Part shown: positions 55,076 to 62,156 of the stretch, piece by piece | How the letters are laid out: every line of letters begins with the position of its first letter | Position numbering within the stretch: the first letter of the stretch is position 1 | Translations under genes and position numbers: made by a program | From: MnTg04 sp964568075 | GTDB taxonomy: Bacteria > Pseudomonadota > Gammaproteobacteria > Steroidobacterales > MnTg04 | NCBI GenBank assembly: GCA_964568075.1 | Contig: CAZMOM010000004.1 | Location: 1-64,000, forward strand | Direction of reading: 5' to 3' | Length of the DNA: 64,000 nt | The notes under the pieces: model-generated | Seen by the model: the letters and a program-made list of their open reading frames with translations, nothing else | Databases searched by the model: none | Told to the model about the DNA's origin: nothing

Positions 55076-56053
55076 ATGACAGGTGATCAAAACAGGCGAC
55101 CGGCCAGTCTGGCGACGAAATTTTGTGGTCTGAAGCTGAACACACCGATAGTTTTACTGTCCGGCTGTGTCGGTTTTGGCGAGGAATACACTCGCGTCGC
55201 GGGTTTTTCCAATCTCGACGCCGGCGCCGTTGTTCTCAAGGGGACAACCCCGGAACCGCGGCTGGGCAATCCGCCACACCGCGTTTACGAAACGTCGATG
55301 GGTATGCTCAACGCGATTGGATTGCAAAATCCCGGCATGGACGTTGTCGTTGACGAGATTTTGCCGACGCTCGACTTTTCAGAAACACGTTTTATTGCCA
55401 ACGTGTGTGGATCGACGATCGAAGACTATGCAGAAGTCACCCGCCGATTTGATGATTCGCCGATTGACGCAATTGAGATCAATATATCCTGCCCGAATAT
55501 CAGGGAAGGCGGCGTCGCATTTGGCAACATACCGGAAATGTCTGCCCGGGTCGTCGAGGCATGTCGCAGGGTGACTAACAAGCCGATCATTACCAAGCTG
55601 TCGCCAAACCAAACCGATATCCGGGAAAACGCCAGGGTTTGTATCGAAGCAGGCAGCGACGCGCTGGCCGTCATCAATACGCTGACGGCCATGGCCATCG
55701 ATGCGGAAACGAGACAGCCGATCATTGGTAACATTCAGGGCGGGCTGTCCGGGCCGGCCATCAAGCCAATCGCCCTTCTGAAAGTTCATCAGGTGTACGA
55801 AGTCGCCGGGCCACAGGGTATTCCAATCATCGGGCAGGGCGGGATTACGACTGCCGCCGACGCACTTGAATTCATCATCGCTGGCGCAAGCACCGTCGGC
55901 GTCGGTACTGCCCTGTTTTATGACCCGCTGGTCTGCCGGAAAATTAACGACGGAATCGCCGATTATCTTCAACGCCACAAACTTTCGCTGGAAAGACTGG
56001 TCGGCAGTATGACGCATGGACCTAACATCATGGACAGTGCCGCCGCCGGCTAG
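55076..56053 (+). CDS. pyrD: Dihydroorotate dehydrogenase, class 1B-like
   Basis: An FMN-dependent TIM-barrel enzyme of 325 residues, probably oxidising dihydroorotate to orotate. The active-site segment is EINISCPNIREGGVAFG with Cys as base, the class 1 form. The typical VLKGTTPEPRLGNPPHRVYET and GMLNAIGLQNPG blocks follow, plus IIGQGGITTAADALEFIIAGASTVGVGTAL for phosphate binding. No N-terminal membrane extension, unlike the class 2 enzyme usual in Gammaproteobacteria. No pyrK partner lies beside it. An AGGG site precedes the ATG; only 35 bases separate it from divergent trmL. Its TAG lies in a repeat element. Confidence 0.85.
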   Translation: MTGDQNRRPASLATKFCGLKLNTPIVLLSGCVGFGEEYTRVAGFSNLDAGAVVLKGTTPEPRLGNPPHRVYETSMGMLNAIGLQNPGMDVVVDEILPTLDFSETRFIANVCGSTIEDYAEVTRRFDDSPIDAIEINISCPNIREGGVAFGNIPEMSARVVEACRRVTNKPIITKLSPNQTDIRENARVCIEAGSDALAVINTLTAMAIDAETRQPIIGNIQGGLSGPAIKPIALLKVHQVYEVAGPQGIPIIGQGGITTAADALEFIIAGASTVGVGTALFYDPLVCRKINDGIADYLQRHKLSLERLVGSMTHGPNIMDSAAAG

Positions 56054-56305
56054 CAGCCTGCTGAATATCCTCGGCTGATTGTTGTTTGCTTATCGTACCC
56101 GTATCGTGCCGGCTGGCAGTCTATTGAAAAAGTCTCAGGCGAGTGCGAGATAAGGCGAGAATCGACGAGACGCCGCTCTCGCCCGTCCCTGGGCTCCGGG
56201 CATTTGGGCGTCCTACCCGGCAGCGCAGTGTACACGCCAGTACATGAGCATTTCGAGACGATCCTTAACGCCGTATCGTGCCGGCTGAGGGTTTTTCAAC
56301 CGCTA
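56051..56305. repeat. Intergenic repeat element between pyrD and ntrC
   Basis: The whole space between these convergent genes is repeat-like. TTGAAAAAGTCTCAG at 56124–56138 is inverted at 56285–56299 (13 of 15 matching). The 17-mer CCGTATCGTGCCGGCTG occurs directly at 56099–56115 and 56271–56287. The pyrD stop begins TAGCAGCCTGCTGAA and the ntrC stop (minus strand) begins TAGCGGTTGAAAAA, related ends pointing inward. Nothing protein-coding is convincing. It resembles a MITE-like or palindromic repeat family of the kind dispersed in marine gammaproteobacterial genomes (from memory). Confidence 0.55.
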
Positions 56306-57724
56306 ATATTTTCGAGCGCCGAGCTTCAACTCTTTTATCCGCCGAGTCAGGGTATTACGCCCCCAGCCCAGCATCTTGGCAGCTTCGCCTCGTCTGCCCC
56401 CCGCCTTGGCCAGCGCTTCGTGGATGAGGATTCGCTCCACTTCCGGAATCGCGATTTCCATCAATGGCTTGTTTCCGGTCAGCAGTTGTTTTCTCGCCCA
56501 GTCCGCCAGTGCGCTTTGCCATTGCTCGTCGCGTGAACCACGTTCGCCGCCGCCCAGCTCAGCCGGAATATCGCTGGCACGAATCTCGTTGCCGGGCGCC
56601 GCGACAGTCAACAGCCGGCATGCATTGATCAACTGTCGGACATTCCCCGGCCATTCATTCTTTTGCAGCAATTCGCGCGCCCTCGCGCTGATTTTTTTCG
56701 GCGGCACGCTTAGCTCGGCCGCAGTTTCCCGCAGGTAATGACCGATCAGCTCAGGAATATCTTCCCGGCGTTCGCTCAGCGCCGGTACCCGGATGTGAAT
56801 GACGTTGAGGCGGTGAAACAGGTCCTCACGGAAAATCCCTTGCTCCACCCGCCGCACGAGATCTTTGTTCGTGGCCGCCAACACCCGAACGTCGACTCTT
56901 AACGGCTGTTTTCCGCCAACCCGATAGAATTCGCCTTGCTCAAGAACCCGGAGTAGCCGGGTCTGCAGTGCCGTCGACATATCGCCGATTTCATCCAGAA
57001 ATAATGTGCCGCCATCGGCTTGCTCAAATCGGCCCTGGTGGCGCTCGGTCGCACCGGTAAATGCCCCCTTTTCGTGGCCGAACAACTCCGACTCCATGAG
57101 TTCGGCTGGAATCGCCGCGGTATTGAGTGCGACAAACGCGTTGGGGCCTCTTGGCGAATGCCGGTGTAAGGCGCGCGCCACCAGTTCTTTTCCGGTTCCC
57201 GACTGACCGGTGATCAAAACGGTCATGCTCGATCGCGCCAGCCGGCCAATCGCACGAAAAACCTCCTGCATCGCCGGTGCTTTTCCGATCAGTTCAGGCA
57301 TTCCGGCCCGCAGGATTTCATCTTCCGGCTGATCGTCTGTTTCCGCCGCCGCCCGGTGAACCAGTGCGATGGCCTCGTCGACATCGAATGGCTTGGGCAA
57401 ATATTCAAAAGCGCCACCACCATAGGCGGTCACCGCACTGTCCAGATCGCTGTGCGCGGTGGTCACGATAACCGGCAGTTCTGGTCGATCGCGCCCCAGG
57501 ATTTCCAGCAAATCCAGACCGGTTATTCCGGGCATCCGAATATCGGTCAGCAGAACGTCCGGCTGATCCCCGTTGCAATCATCCTGTTTGTTTAGCGCTT
57601 CGAGCAATGTGTCGCCGTCAACAAACGCTCGAACATCCATCCCCGCCTCGGCACAGGCTTTTTCAAGAACCCAGCGGATCGACGGGTCGTCATCTGCGAG
57701 CCAGACTTTAAGCGTCCCGCTCAT
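56303..57724 (-). CDS. ntrC: Nitrogen regulation response regulator NtrC
   Basis: A sigma-54 activator of 473 residues. Receiver domain with phosphoacceptor Asp61 (VLLTDIRMPG) and conserved Lys in YLPKPFD. AAA+ domain with Walker A GQSGTGKELVARALH, the sigma-54 contact loop GAFTGA, and Walker B GGTLFLDEIGDM. C-terminal Fis-type DNA-binding helix (GRRGEAAKMLGWGRNTLTRRIKEL). Its start overlaps ntrB by 4 bases. The receiver has a short insertion before the Asp (QDDCNGDQ) that moves it from the usual position 54. Confidence 0.96.
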   Translation of the reverse strand: MSGTLKVWLADDDPSIRWVLEKACAEAGMDVRAFVDGDTLLEALNKQDDCNGDQPDVLLTDIRMPGITGLDLLEILGRDRPELPVIVTTAHSDLDSAVTAYGGGAFEYLPKPFDVDEAIALVHRAAAETDDQPEDEILRAGMPELIGKAPAMQEVFRAIGRLARSSMTVLITGQSGTGKELVARALHRHSPRGPNAFVALNTAAIPAELMESELFGHEKGAFTGATERHQGRFEQADGGTLFLDEIGDMSTALQTRLLRVLEQGEFYRVGGKQPLRVDVRVLAATNKDLVRRVEQGIFREDLFHRLNVIHIRVPALSERREDIPELIGHYLRETAAELSVPPKKISARARELLQKNEWPGNVRQLINACRLLTVAAPGNEIRASDIPAELGGGERGSRDEQWQSALADWARKQLLTGNKPLMEIAIPEVERILIHEALAKAGGRRGEAAKMLGWGRNTLTRRIKELKLGARKY

Positions 57725-58839
57725 AGCGAAATTTTGTCCCGGGTAAACTGATCCGGCACTTGCGGCTGCCTTTCTTTAGCGGCGTCATGCTCCTCATCGC
57801 AAATCGGGAGCAGCATCTGGAAAACCGTGTGGCCCGGACGGCTTTCGAATTCGATAAGACCGTCGTGTCTGTGGACCAGATCCTGCGCCAGCGACAACCC
57901 AAGCCCGCTGCCGTCGCCGCCACTGACCAGCGGGTAAAAAATCTGCTCGCTGATTTCCGGCGCGACACCACCGCCATCGTCTTCCGTTTCAATACACGCC
58001 ACCAGCCGGTGACAGTTCGAACCGATCGTAAAGCGGGTCAGAACACGCGTACGGAAAATAATGGTGCCATTTTGCCCAACTGCTTGCAGCGCATTGCGGC
58101 CAATATTCAGCAGGGCTTGAACGATCTGATCACGATCGAGCATCATGGCCGGCAGGCTCGGATCATAATCCCGTTCCAGGGTGATTCCCGGTCCTCCTTG
58201 CGCACCGAGCAACCGGATGACATGCTCCAGCAATTCGTGAATAATAAGCAGCGATTTTTGCGGCGCCCGTCCCGGTCCCAGCAAGGTATCCACGAGCGCA
58301 GCCAGACGATCGGCCTCGCTGATAATCACGCCGGTATATTCCTTCATATCGGCATCTGTCAGGCGTCGCTCAAGTAGTTGCGCGGCTCCACGCAGACCCC
58401 CGAGCGGGTTTTTGATCTCGTGTGCGAGTTGTCGAATCATGGTCCGGCTGACACCATGTTGATCCAGCAGCGCATTCTCCCTGGATATTTTCTCCCTGCG
58501 CGTGACATCTACGAGCTCCATCAGCAGTCCGCCGCCATTATCCAGTTGAACCGGCACGGCGCTGCAGTCGATCTGCAGCGAATCGGGCTGGCCCGGCGCC
58601 GGCACCAGGCTGACGCCGTTAATGGCGTGGGGTTGCTGGGTACGAAGAACGCGCTCGGCAAGATCGCCCAGTTCCGGACAGCGGGAAAACAGGTCCGAGT
58701 CGTGGTGGCCCCGCCCCTGATGGCCGCAAGCCAGAATTTGTTGCGCGGCGGGATTCAGAAACATCGCCTGACCCAGTCGGCCAAGCAGCAAGACCCCGGT
58801 GCTCAAACCTTCCAGGATGAGTTGCGACTTTGCGTTCAT
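57721..58839 (-). CDS. ntrB: Nitrogen regulation sensor kinase NtrB
   Basis: A soluble two-component sensor, 372 residues. PAS domain (about residues 5–110), dimerisation/phosphoacceptor helix with His140 in IRQLAHEIKNPLGGLRGAAQLLE, N box (QALLNIGRNALQAV), G1 (ETEDDGGGVAPE) and G2 (SGGDGSGLGLSLAQDLV) of the HATPase domain. It phosphorylates NtrC under nitrogen limitation and is controlled by PII. Order glnA–DUF4124–ntrB–ntrC. Confidence 0.95.
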   Translation of the reverse strand: MNAKSQLILEGLSTGVLLLGRLGQAMFLNPAAQQILACGHQGRGHHDSDLFSRCPELGDLAERVLRTQQPHAINGVSLVPAPGQPDSLQIDCSAVPVQLDNGGGLLMELVDVTRREKISRENALLDQHGVSRTMIRQLAHEIKNPLGGLRGAAQLLERRLTDADMKEYTGVIISEADRLAALVDTLLGPGRAPQKSLLIIHELLEHVIRLLGAQGGPGITLERDYDPSLPAMMLDRDQIVQALLNIGRNALQAVGQNGTIIFRTRVLTRFTIGSNCHRLVACIETEDDGGGVAPEISEQIFYPLVSGGDGSGLGLSLAQDLVHRHDGLIEFESRPGHTVFQMLLPICDEEHDAAKERQPQVPDQFTRDKISL

Positions 58840-58903
58840 AAAATGCTGTCCGTCAAAGGATCCGCTTCAAGATGCCGATATTCCGGCGACATTGTACAGA
58901 TTC

Positions 58904-59419
58904 TTATTTTATGCTGGTTTGATGAACATGGAAGGTGATCATTTGGCTTTGCAGGATATCCCCGCCGGACCTGTTGCTGATGACAGCGCGAACCGTGTGC
59001 GTGCCACGTGGGACTTCATTCAAGACATAACTGAGCCGCCGACTGCCCGGAGCGGACATATTTTGGCCGTCATAGAACAGTGTAACCGTATCGCCGGTGC
59101 GCAGGACCGGCGAAACATCGAGGACAACATTCACCACGCCGCCAACGTTCCACAGAACCTGATCCGGTGTCGGCGCGATAATAGTCAACGAGTTGTAAAT
59201 GTCGGCATCGTTTCTGAGCGCATCGGCTAACGCGCTTGGCGCACTCTTGTACAACGGTGAAGGTTCGTACCCCTGGGCAAGGCTGACCTCGATAGCGATC
59301 GCTCCTAGTTGCGGAGTGTCGGAATAATGCACGACGCCGTCGTCATCGAACCAACGATACATCGTGACCGCCGATAGCGAACCGGAAAACAACACCAGTA
59401 GTAACAATATTTTGCGCAT
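58904..59419 (-). CDS. DUF4124 domain-containing periplasmic protein
   Basis: A 171-residue exported protein. Signal peptide (ILLLLVLFSGSLSA), followed at once by the DUF4124 motif MYRWFDDDGVVHYSDTP. The C-terminal half is a beta-rich domain (VNVVLDVSPVLRTGDTVTLFYDGQNM, VPRGTHTVRAVISN), resembling an Ig-like fold. Genes of this type commonly lie between glnA and ntrB in Gammaproteobacteria; function unknown. Confidence 0.87.
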   Translation of the reverse strand: MRKILLLLVLFSGSLSAVTMYRWFDDDGVVHYSDTPQLGAIAIEVSLAQGYEPSPLYKSAPSALADALRNDADIYNSLTIIAPTPDQVLWNVGGVVNVVLDVSPVLRTGDTVTLFYDGQNMSAPGSRRLSYVLNEVPRGTHTVRAVISNRSGGDILQSQMITFHVHQTSIK

Positions 59420-59453
59420 GGACCTATATTAGCGCGCAAACCTGAACGTAACC

Positions 59454-59483
59454 AAAAAAAGGCGCCCGCTGGACGCTTTTTTT
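59454..59483 (-). terminator. Terminator of glnA
   Basis: On the minus strand the sequence reads A7, then GCGTCC–AGC–GGGCGC (a 6-bp stem with one G·T pair), then C and T7. It lies 56 bases past the glnA stop and before the DUF4124 gene, so read-through from glnA to ntrBC is limited. Confidence 0.8.
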
Positions 59484-59538
59484 GCCCTTATTCGACATAA
59501 GTCGGTCGAACTACCGCATTATGGTCTTCGGGACTGAT

Positions 59539-60948
59539 TCAAAGGCTGTAATAAAGCTCGAACTCGACCGGGTGAGTCGTCATCCGTACCTGCGTAACAT
59601 CTTCCGCTTTGAGTCCGATATAGGCGCCGATCAGGTCGTTGGAAAATACACCACCGGCGGTCAGAAATTTCCGGTCCTGATCGAGCGCTGCCAGCGCCTG
59701 ATCCAGCGAGTAACAAACTTCGGCGATATTGCCCTCTTCCTCTGGCGGCAGGTCGTAGAGGTTCTTGTCCATCGCTTCCCCAGGATGAATTTTATTCTGG
59801 ATGCCGTCGAGTCCCGCCATCAGCATCGCGGCAAAGGCCAGGTAGGGGTTAGCCATAGAATCCGGAAATCTGACTTCGATTCGCCGCCCCTTGGGGTTGC
59901 TGACAAATGGGATGCGAATCGAAGCCGAGCGATTACGCGCCGAGTAGGCCAGTTTTACCGGCGCCTCGAATCCGGGGACTAGTCTTTTGTAACTGTTGGT
60001 CGATGGATTAGTGAACGCGTTCAATGCCCGAGCGTGCTTGATAATGCCGCCGATATAAAACAGCGCGGTTTCCGACAGCCCGCCATAACCGTCGCCTGTG
60101 AAGAGGTTGTTTCCCTCCTTGGCCAGAGACTGGTGAACATGCATGCCATTACCATTGTCGCCGACTACCGGCTTCGGCATGAAGGTCGCGGTCTTGCCAT
60201 AGGTATGAGCGACGTTCATAACCGCGTATTTCATGATTTGCACCTCGTCCGATTTCTTGACCAGGGTGTTGAATTTCACGCCGATTTCGCACTGACCGGC
60301 GGTAGCCACTTCATGATGATGAACTTCAGTTTCGACGCCCATGTCCTCCATCGCCAGGCACATCGCCGACCGCAGATCCTGCAGGGAGTCGACGGGGGGT
60401 ACCGGGAAATACCCGCCCTTGATGCCGGGACGGTGCCCGAAATTGCCGTCCTGATAAGCCTTTTCCGAATTCCAGCCCGCTTCGCTGGAGTCGATCTTGT
60501 AAAACGTTCCGCTCATCTGCACGCCCCAGCGCACATCGTCGAAAACGAAAAACTCATTTTCCGGACCGAAAAAGGCCTGGTCCGCAATACCCGTCGATTT
60601 CAGATACGCCTCTGCGCGCTTCGCCAGCGAGCGTGGGTCCCGCTCATAGCCTTGCATCGTGTTGGGTTCGACGACATCACACCGGAGATTGATCGTGGCG
60701 TCCTCGCAAAATACATCCAGGACCGCCGTTTCGACATCAGGCATCAGGATCATGTCGGACTCGTTGATGCCCTTCCAGCCGTCGATCGAGGAACCATCAA
60801 ACATTTTCCCGTCTTCGAAAAAATCTTCGTTAACTGCGCTGGCTGGGAGGGTGACATGTTGTTCCTTGCCGCGGGTGTCGGTAAACCTAAGATCCACAAA
60901 CCTGATTTCGTTTTCTTCAATCATTCCCAGTACGTCGGCGGCGCTCAT
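59539..60948 (-). CDS. glnA: Glutamine synthetase, type I
   Basis: Makes glutamine from glutamate, ammonia and ATP. 469 residues, the same as E. coli. Active-site blocks: MFDGSSIDGWKGINESDM, FGPENEFFVFD, NGNGMHVHQSL and KRLVPGFEAPVKLAYSARNRSASIRIP. The adenylylation Tyr398 is in NLYDLPPEE, so activity is probably controlled by GlnE. GGAGG precedes the ATG. Upstream lie a sigma-54 promoter and an NtrC palindrome, and ntrBC are three genes downstream. Confidence 0.97.
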   Translation of the reverse strand: MSAADVLGMIEENEIRFVDLRFTDTRGKEQHVTLPASAVNEDFFEDGKMFDGSSIDGWKGINESDMILMPDVETAVLDVFCEDATINLRCDVVEPNTMQGYERDPRSLAKRAEAYLKSTGIADQAFFGPENEFFVFDDVRWGVQMSGTFYKIDSSEAGWNSEKAYQDGNFGHRPGIKGGYFPVPPVDSLQDLRSAMCLAMEDMGVETEVHHHEVATAGQCEIGVKFNTLVKKSDEVQIMKYAVMNVAHTYGKTATFMPKPVVGDNGNGMHVHQSLAKEGNNLFTGDGYGGLSETALFYIGGIIKHARALNAFTNPSTNSYKRLVPGFEAPVKLAYSARNRSASIRIPFVSNPKGRRIEVRFPDSMANPYLAFAAMLMAGLDGIQNKIHPGEAMDKNLYDLPPEEEGNIAEVCYSLDQALAALDQDRKFLTAGGVFSNDLIGAYIGLKAEDVTQVRMTTHPVEFELYYSL

Positions 60949-61007
60949 TTTTCTCCTCCCTGGTTTGTAGTGCCCCGGTGGGGCGCATAGAGTGATTCAT
61001 TAGCCAA

Positions 61008-61023
61008 TGCGAAAAGCGTGCCA
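61008..61023 (-). promoter_or_regulatory. Sigma-54 (−24/−12) promoter of glnA
   Basis: The minus strand reads TGGCACG-CTTT-TCGCA, matching the sigma-54 consensus TGGCACG-N4-TTGCA in length and in all but one base. The GG and GC doublets have the obligatory spacing. Transcription would start near 60997, about 50 bases before the glnA ATG. Confidence 0.85.
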
Positions 61024-61071
61024 ACTCGGGCGACCGTAATCCTTCTCTTTCCGTGACCCTTGTAGTCGAAA

Positions 61072-61088
61072 TGCACCCGGGTGGTGCA
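61072..61088. promoter_or_regulatory. NtrC-binding enhancer site upstream of glnA
   Basis: TGCACC-N5-GGTGCA, a perfect palindrome matching the NtrC consensus. It is centred about 83 bases upstream of the predicted sigma-54 start site, a normal enhancer distance. Further half-sites (TGCACC at 61108, GGTGC/GCACC near 61135) may form weaker sites. Confidence 0.85.
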
Positions 61089-61196
61089 TCTCCGACGATT
61101 TCTGCACCATGATGAAACGTCGCGTTCCAGGCGGCGGTGCACAAGCACCGGGCCAACCGCTATACTTTCTCGCTGCGACCGCTTACCGGAACCAAA

Positions 61197-62156
61197 ATGA
61201 GCGAGCAAGCCAGCGGGCAGCCGCCCCGGACTTTTCAGGATCTGATCCTCGCCCTGCAACAATACTGGGCGGCGCAGGGCTGCGTGTTGCTGCAACCGTA
61301 TGACAAGGAAATGGGTGCGGGCACTTTTCACACCGCCACTTTTTTGCGTTCTATCGGCCCAGAACCCTGGAGTGCCGCCTACGTGCAACCGAGCCGCAGG
61401 CCCGGCGACGGGCGTTACGGTGACAACCCGATTCGGCTGCAGCATTACTACCAGTTTCAGGTGGTTATCAAGCCTTCGCCGGACGATATTCAGGATCTAT
61501 ACCTGGACTCTTTGATAGCGCTGGGCATCGACCCGCTGGTGCACGATATCCGCTTTGTCGAGGACAATTGGGAATCGCCCACGCTAGGCGCCTGGGGTCT
61601 GGGCTGGGAGGTATGGCTCAATGGCATGGAGGTCACTCAGTTCACCTATTTCCAGCAGGTTGGCGGACTCGATTGCCGACCGGTCACCGGGGAAATAACT
61701 TACGGGCTCGAACGTATCGCCATGTATTTACAGGACGTGGACAGCGTTTTCGACCTGGTCTGGGCCGACGGACCCATGGGCCGCGTCACTTATGGCGATG
61801 TGTTTCACCAGAATGAAGTCGAAATGTCGAATTACAACTTCGAACATGCGGACACGGCGGTTTTCTCCCGCCGTTTCGACGAGAACGAATCGGCTTGCAA
61901 TCGACTGCTGGAGGCGAATCTGCCGTTACCCGCCTATGAACAGGTTCTGGAAGCCTCCCATCACTTTAATCTGCTGGACGCGCGCAAGGCCATATCCGTC
62001 ACGGAGCGACAGCAATATATTCTTCGCGTCAGGGCGCTCGCGCGCGCGGTCGCCAAAACCTATTACGACAGCCGGGAGGCCTTGGGATTTCCGCTGCTGA
62101 CTGCGGGAATGCCGGGTTCGCCCACACAACATGCAACGGACACTGATGATGGCTGA
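61197..62156 (+). CDS. glyQ: Glycyl-tRNA synthetase alpha subunit
   Basis: Catalytic subunit of the bacterial alpha2beta2 glycyl-tRNA synthetase. 319 residues from the ATG at 61197. Class II motifs: FQDLILALQQYWAAQGCVLLQPYDKEMGAGTFHTATFLRSIGPEPW at the N terminus, YVQPSRRPGDGRYGDNPIRLQHYYQFQV, and EVTQFTYFQQVGGLDC. The frame is open upstream to 61137 but that part is not conserved. Divergent from glnA; overlaps glyS by 8 bases. Confidence 0.96.
   Translation: MSEQASGQPPRTFQDLILALQQYWAAQGCVLLQPYDKEMGAGTFHTATFLRSIGPEPWSAAYVQPSRRPGDGRYGDNPIRLQHYYQFQVVIKPSPDDIQDLYLDSLIALGIDPLVHDIRFVEDNWESPTLGAWGLGWEVWLNGMEVTQFTYFQQVGGLDCRPVTGEITYGLERIAMYLQDVDSVFDLVWADGPMGRVTYGDVFHQNEVEMSNYNFEHADTAVFSRRFDENESACNRLLEANLPLPAYEQVLEASHHFNLLDARKAISVTERQQYILRVRALARAVAKTYYDSREALGFPLLTAGMPGSPTQHATDTDDG

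Noticed and set aside
60034..60990. 318-codon plus-strand frame opposite glnA
   Set aside because: Antisense shadow of the highly conserved glnA gene.
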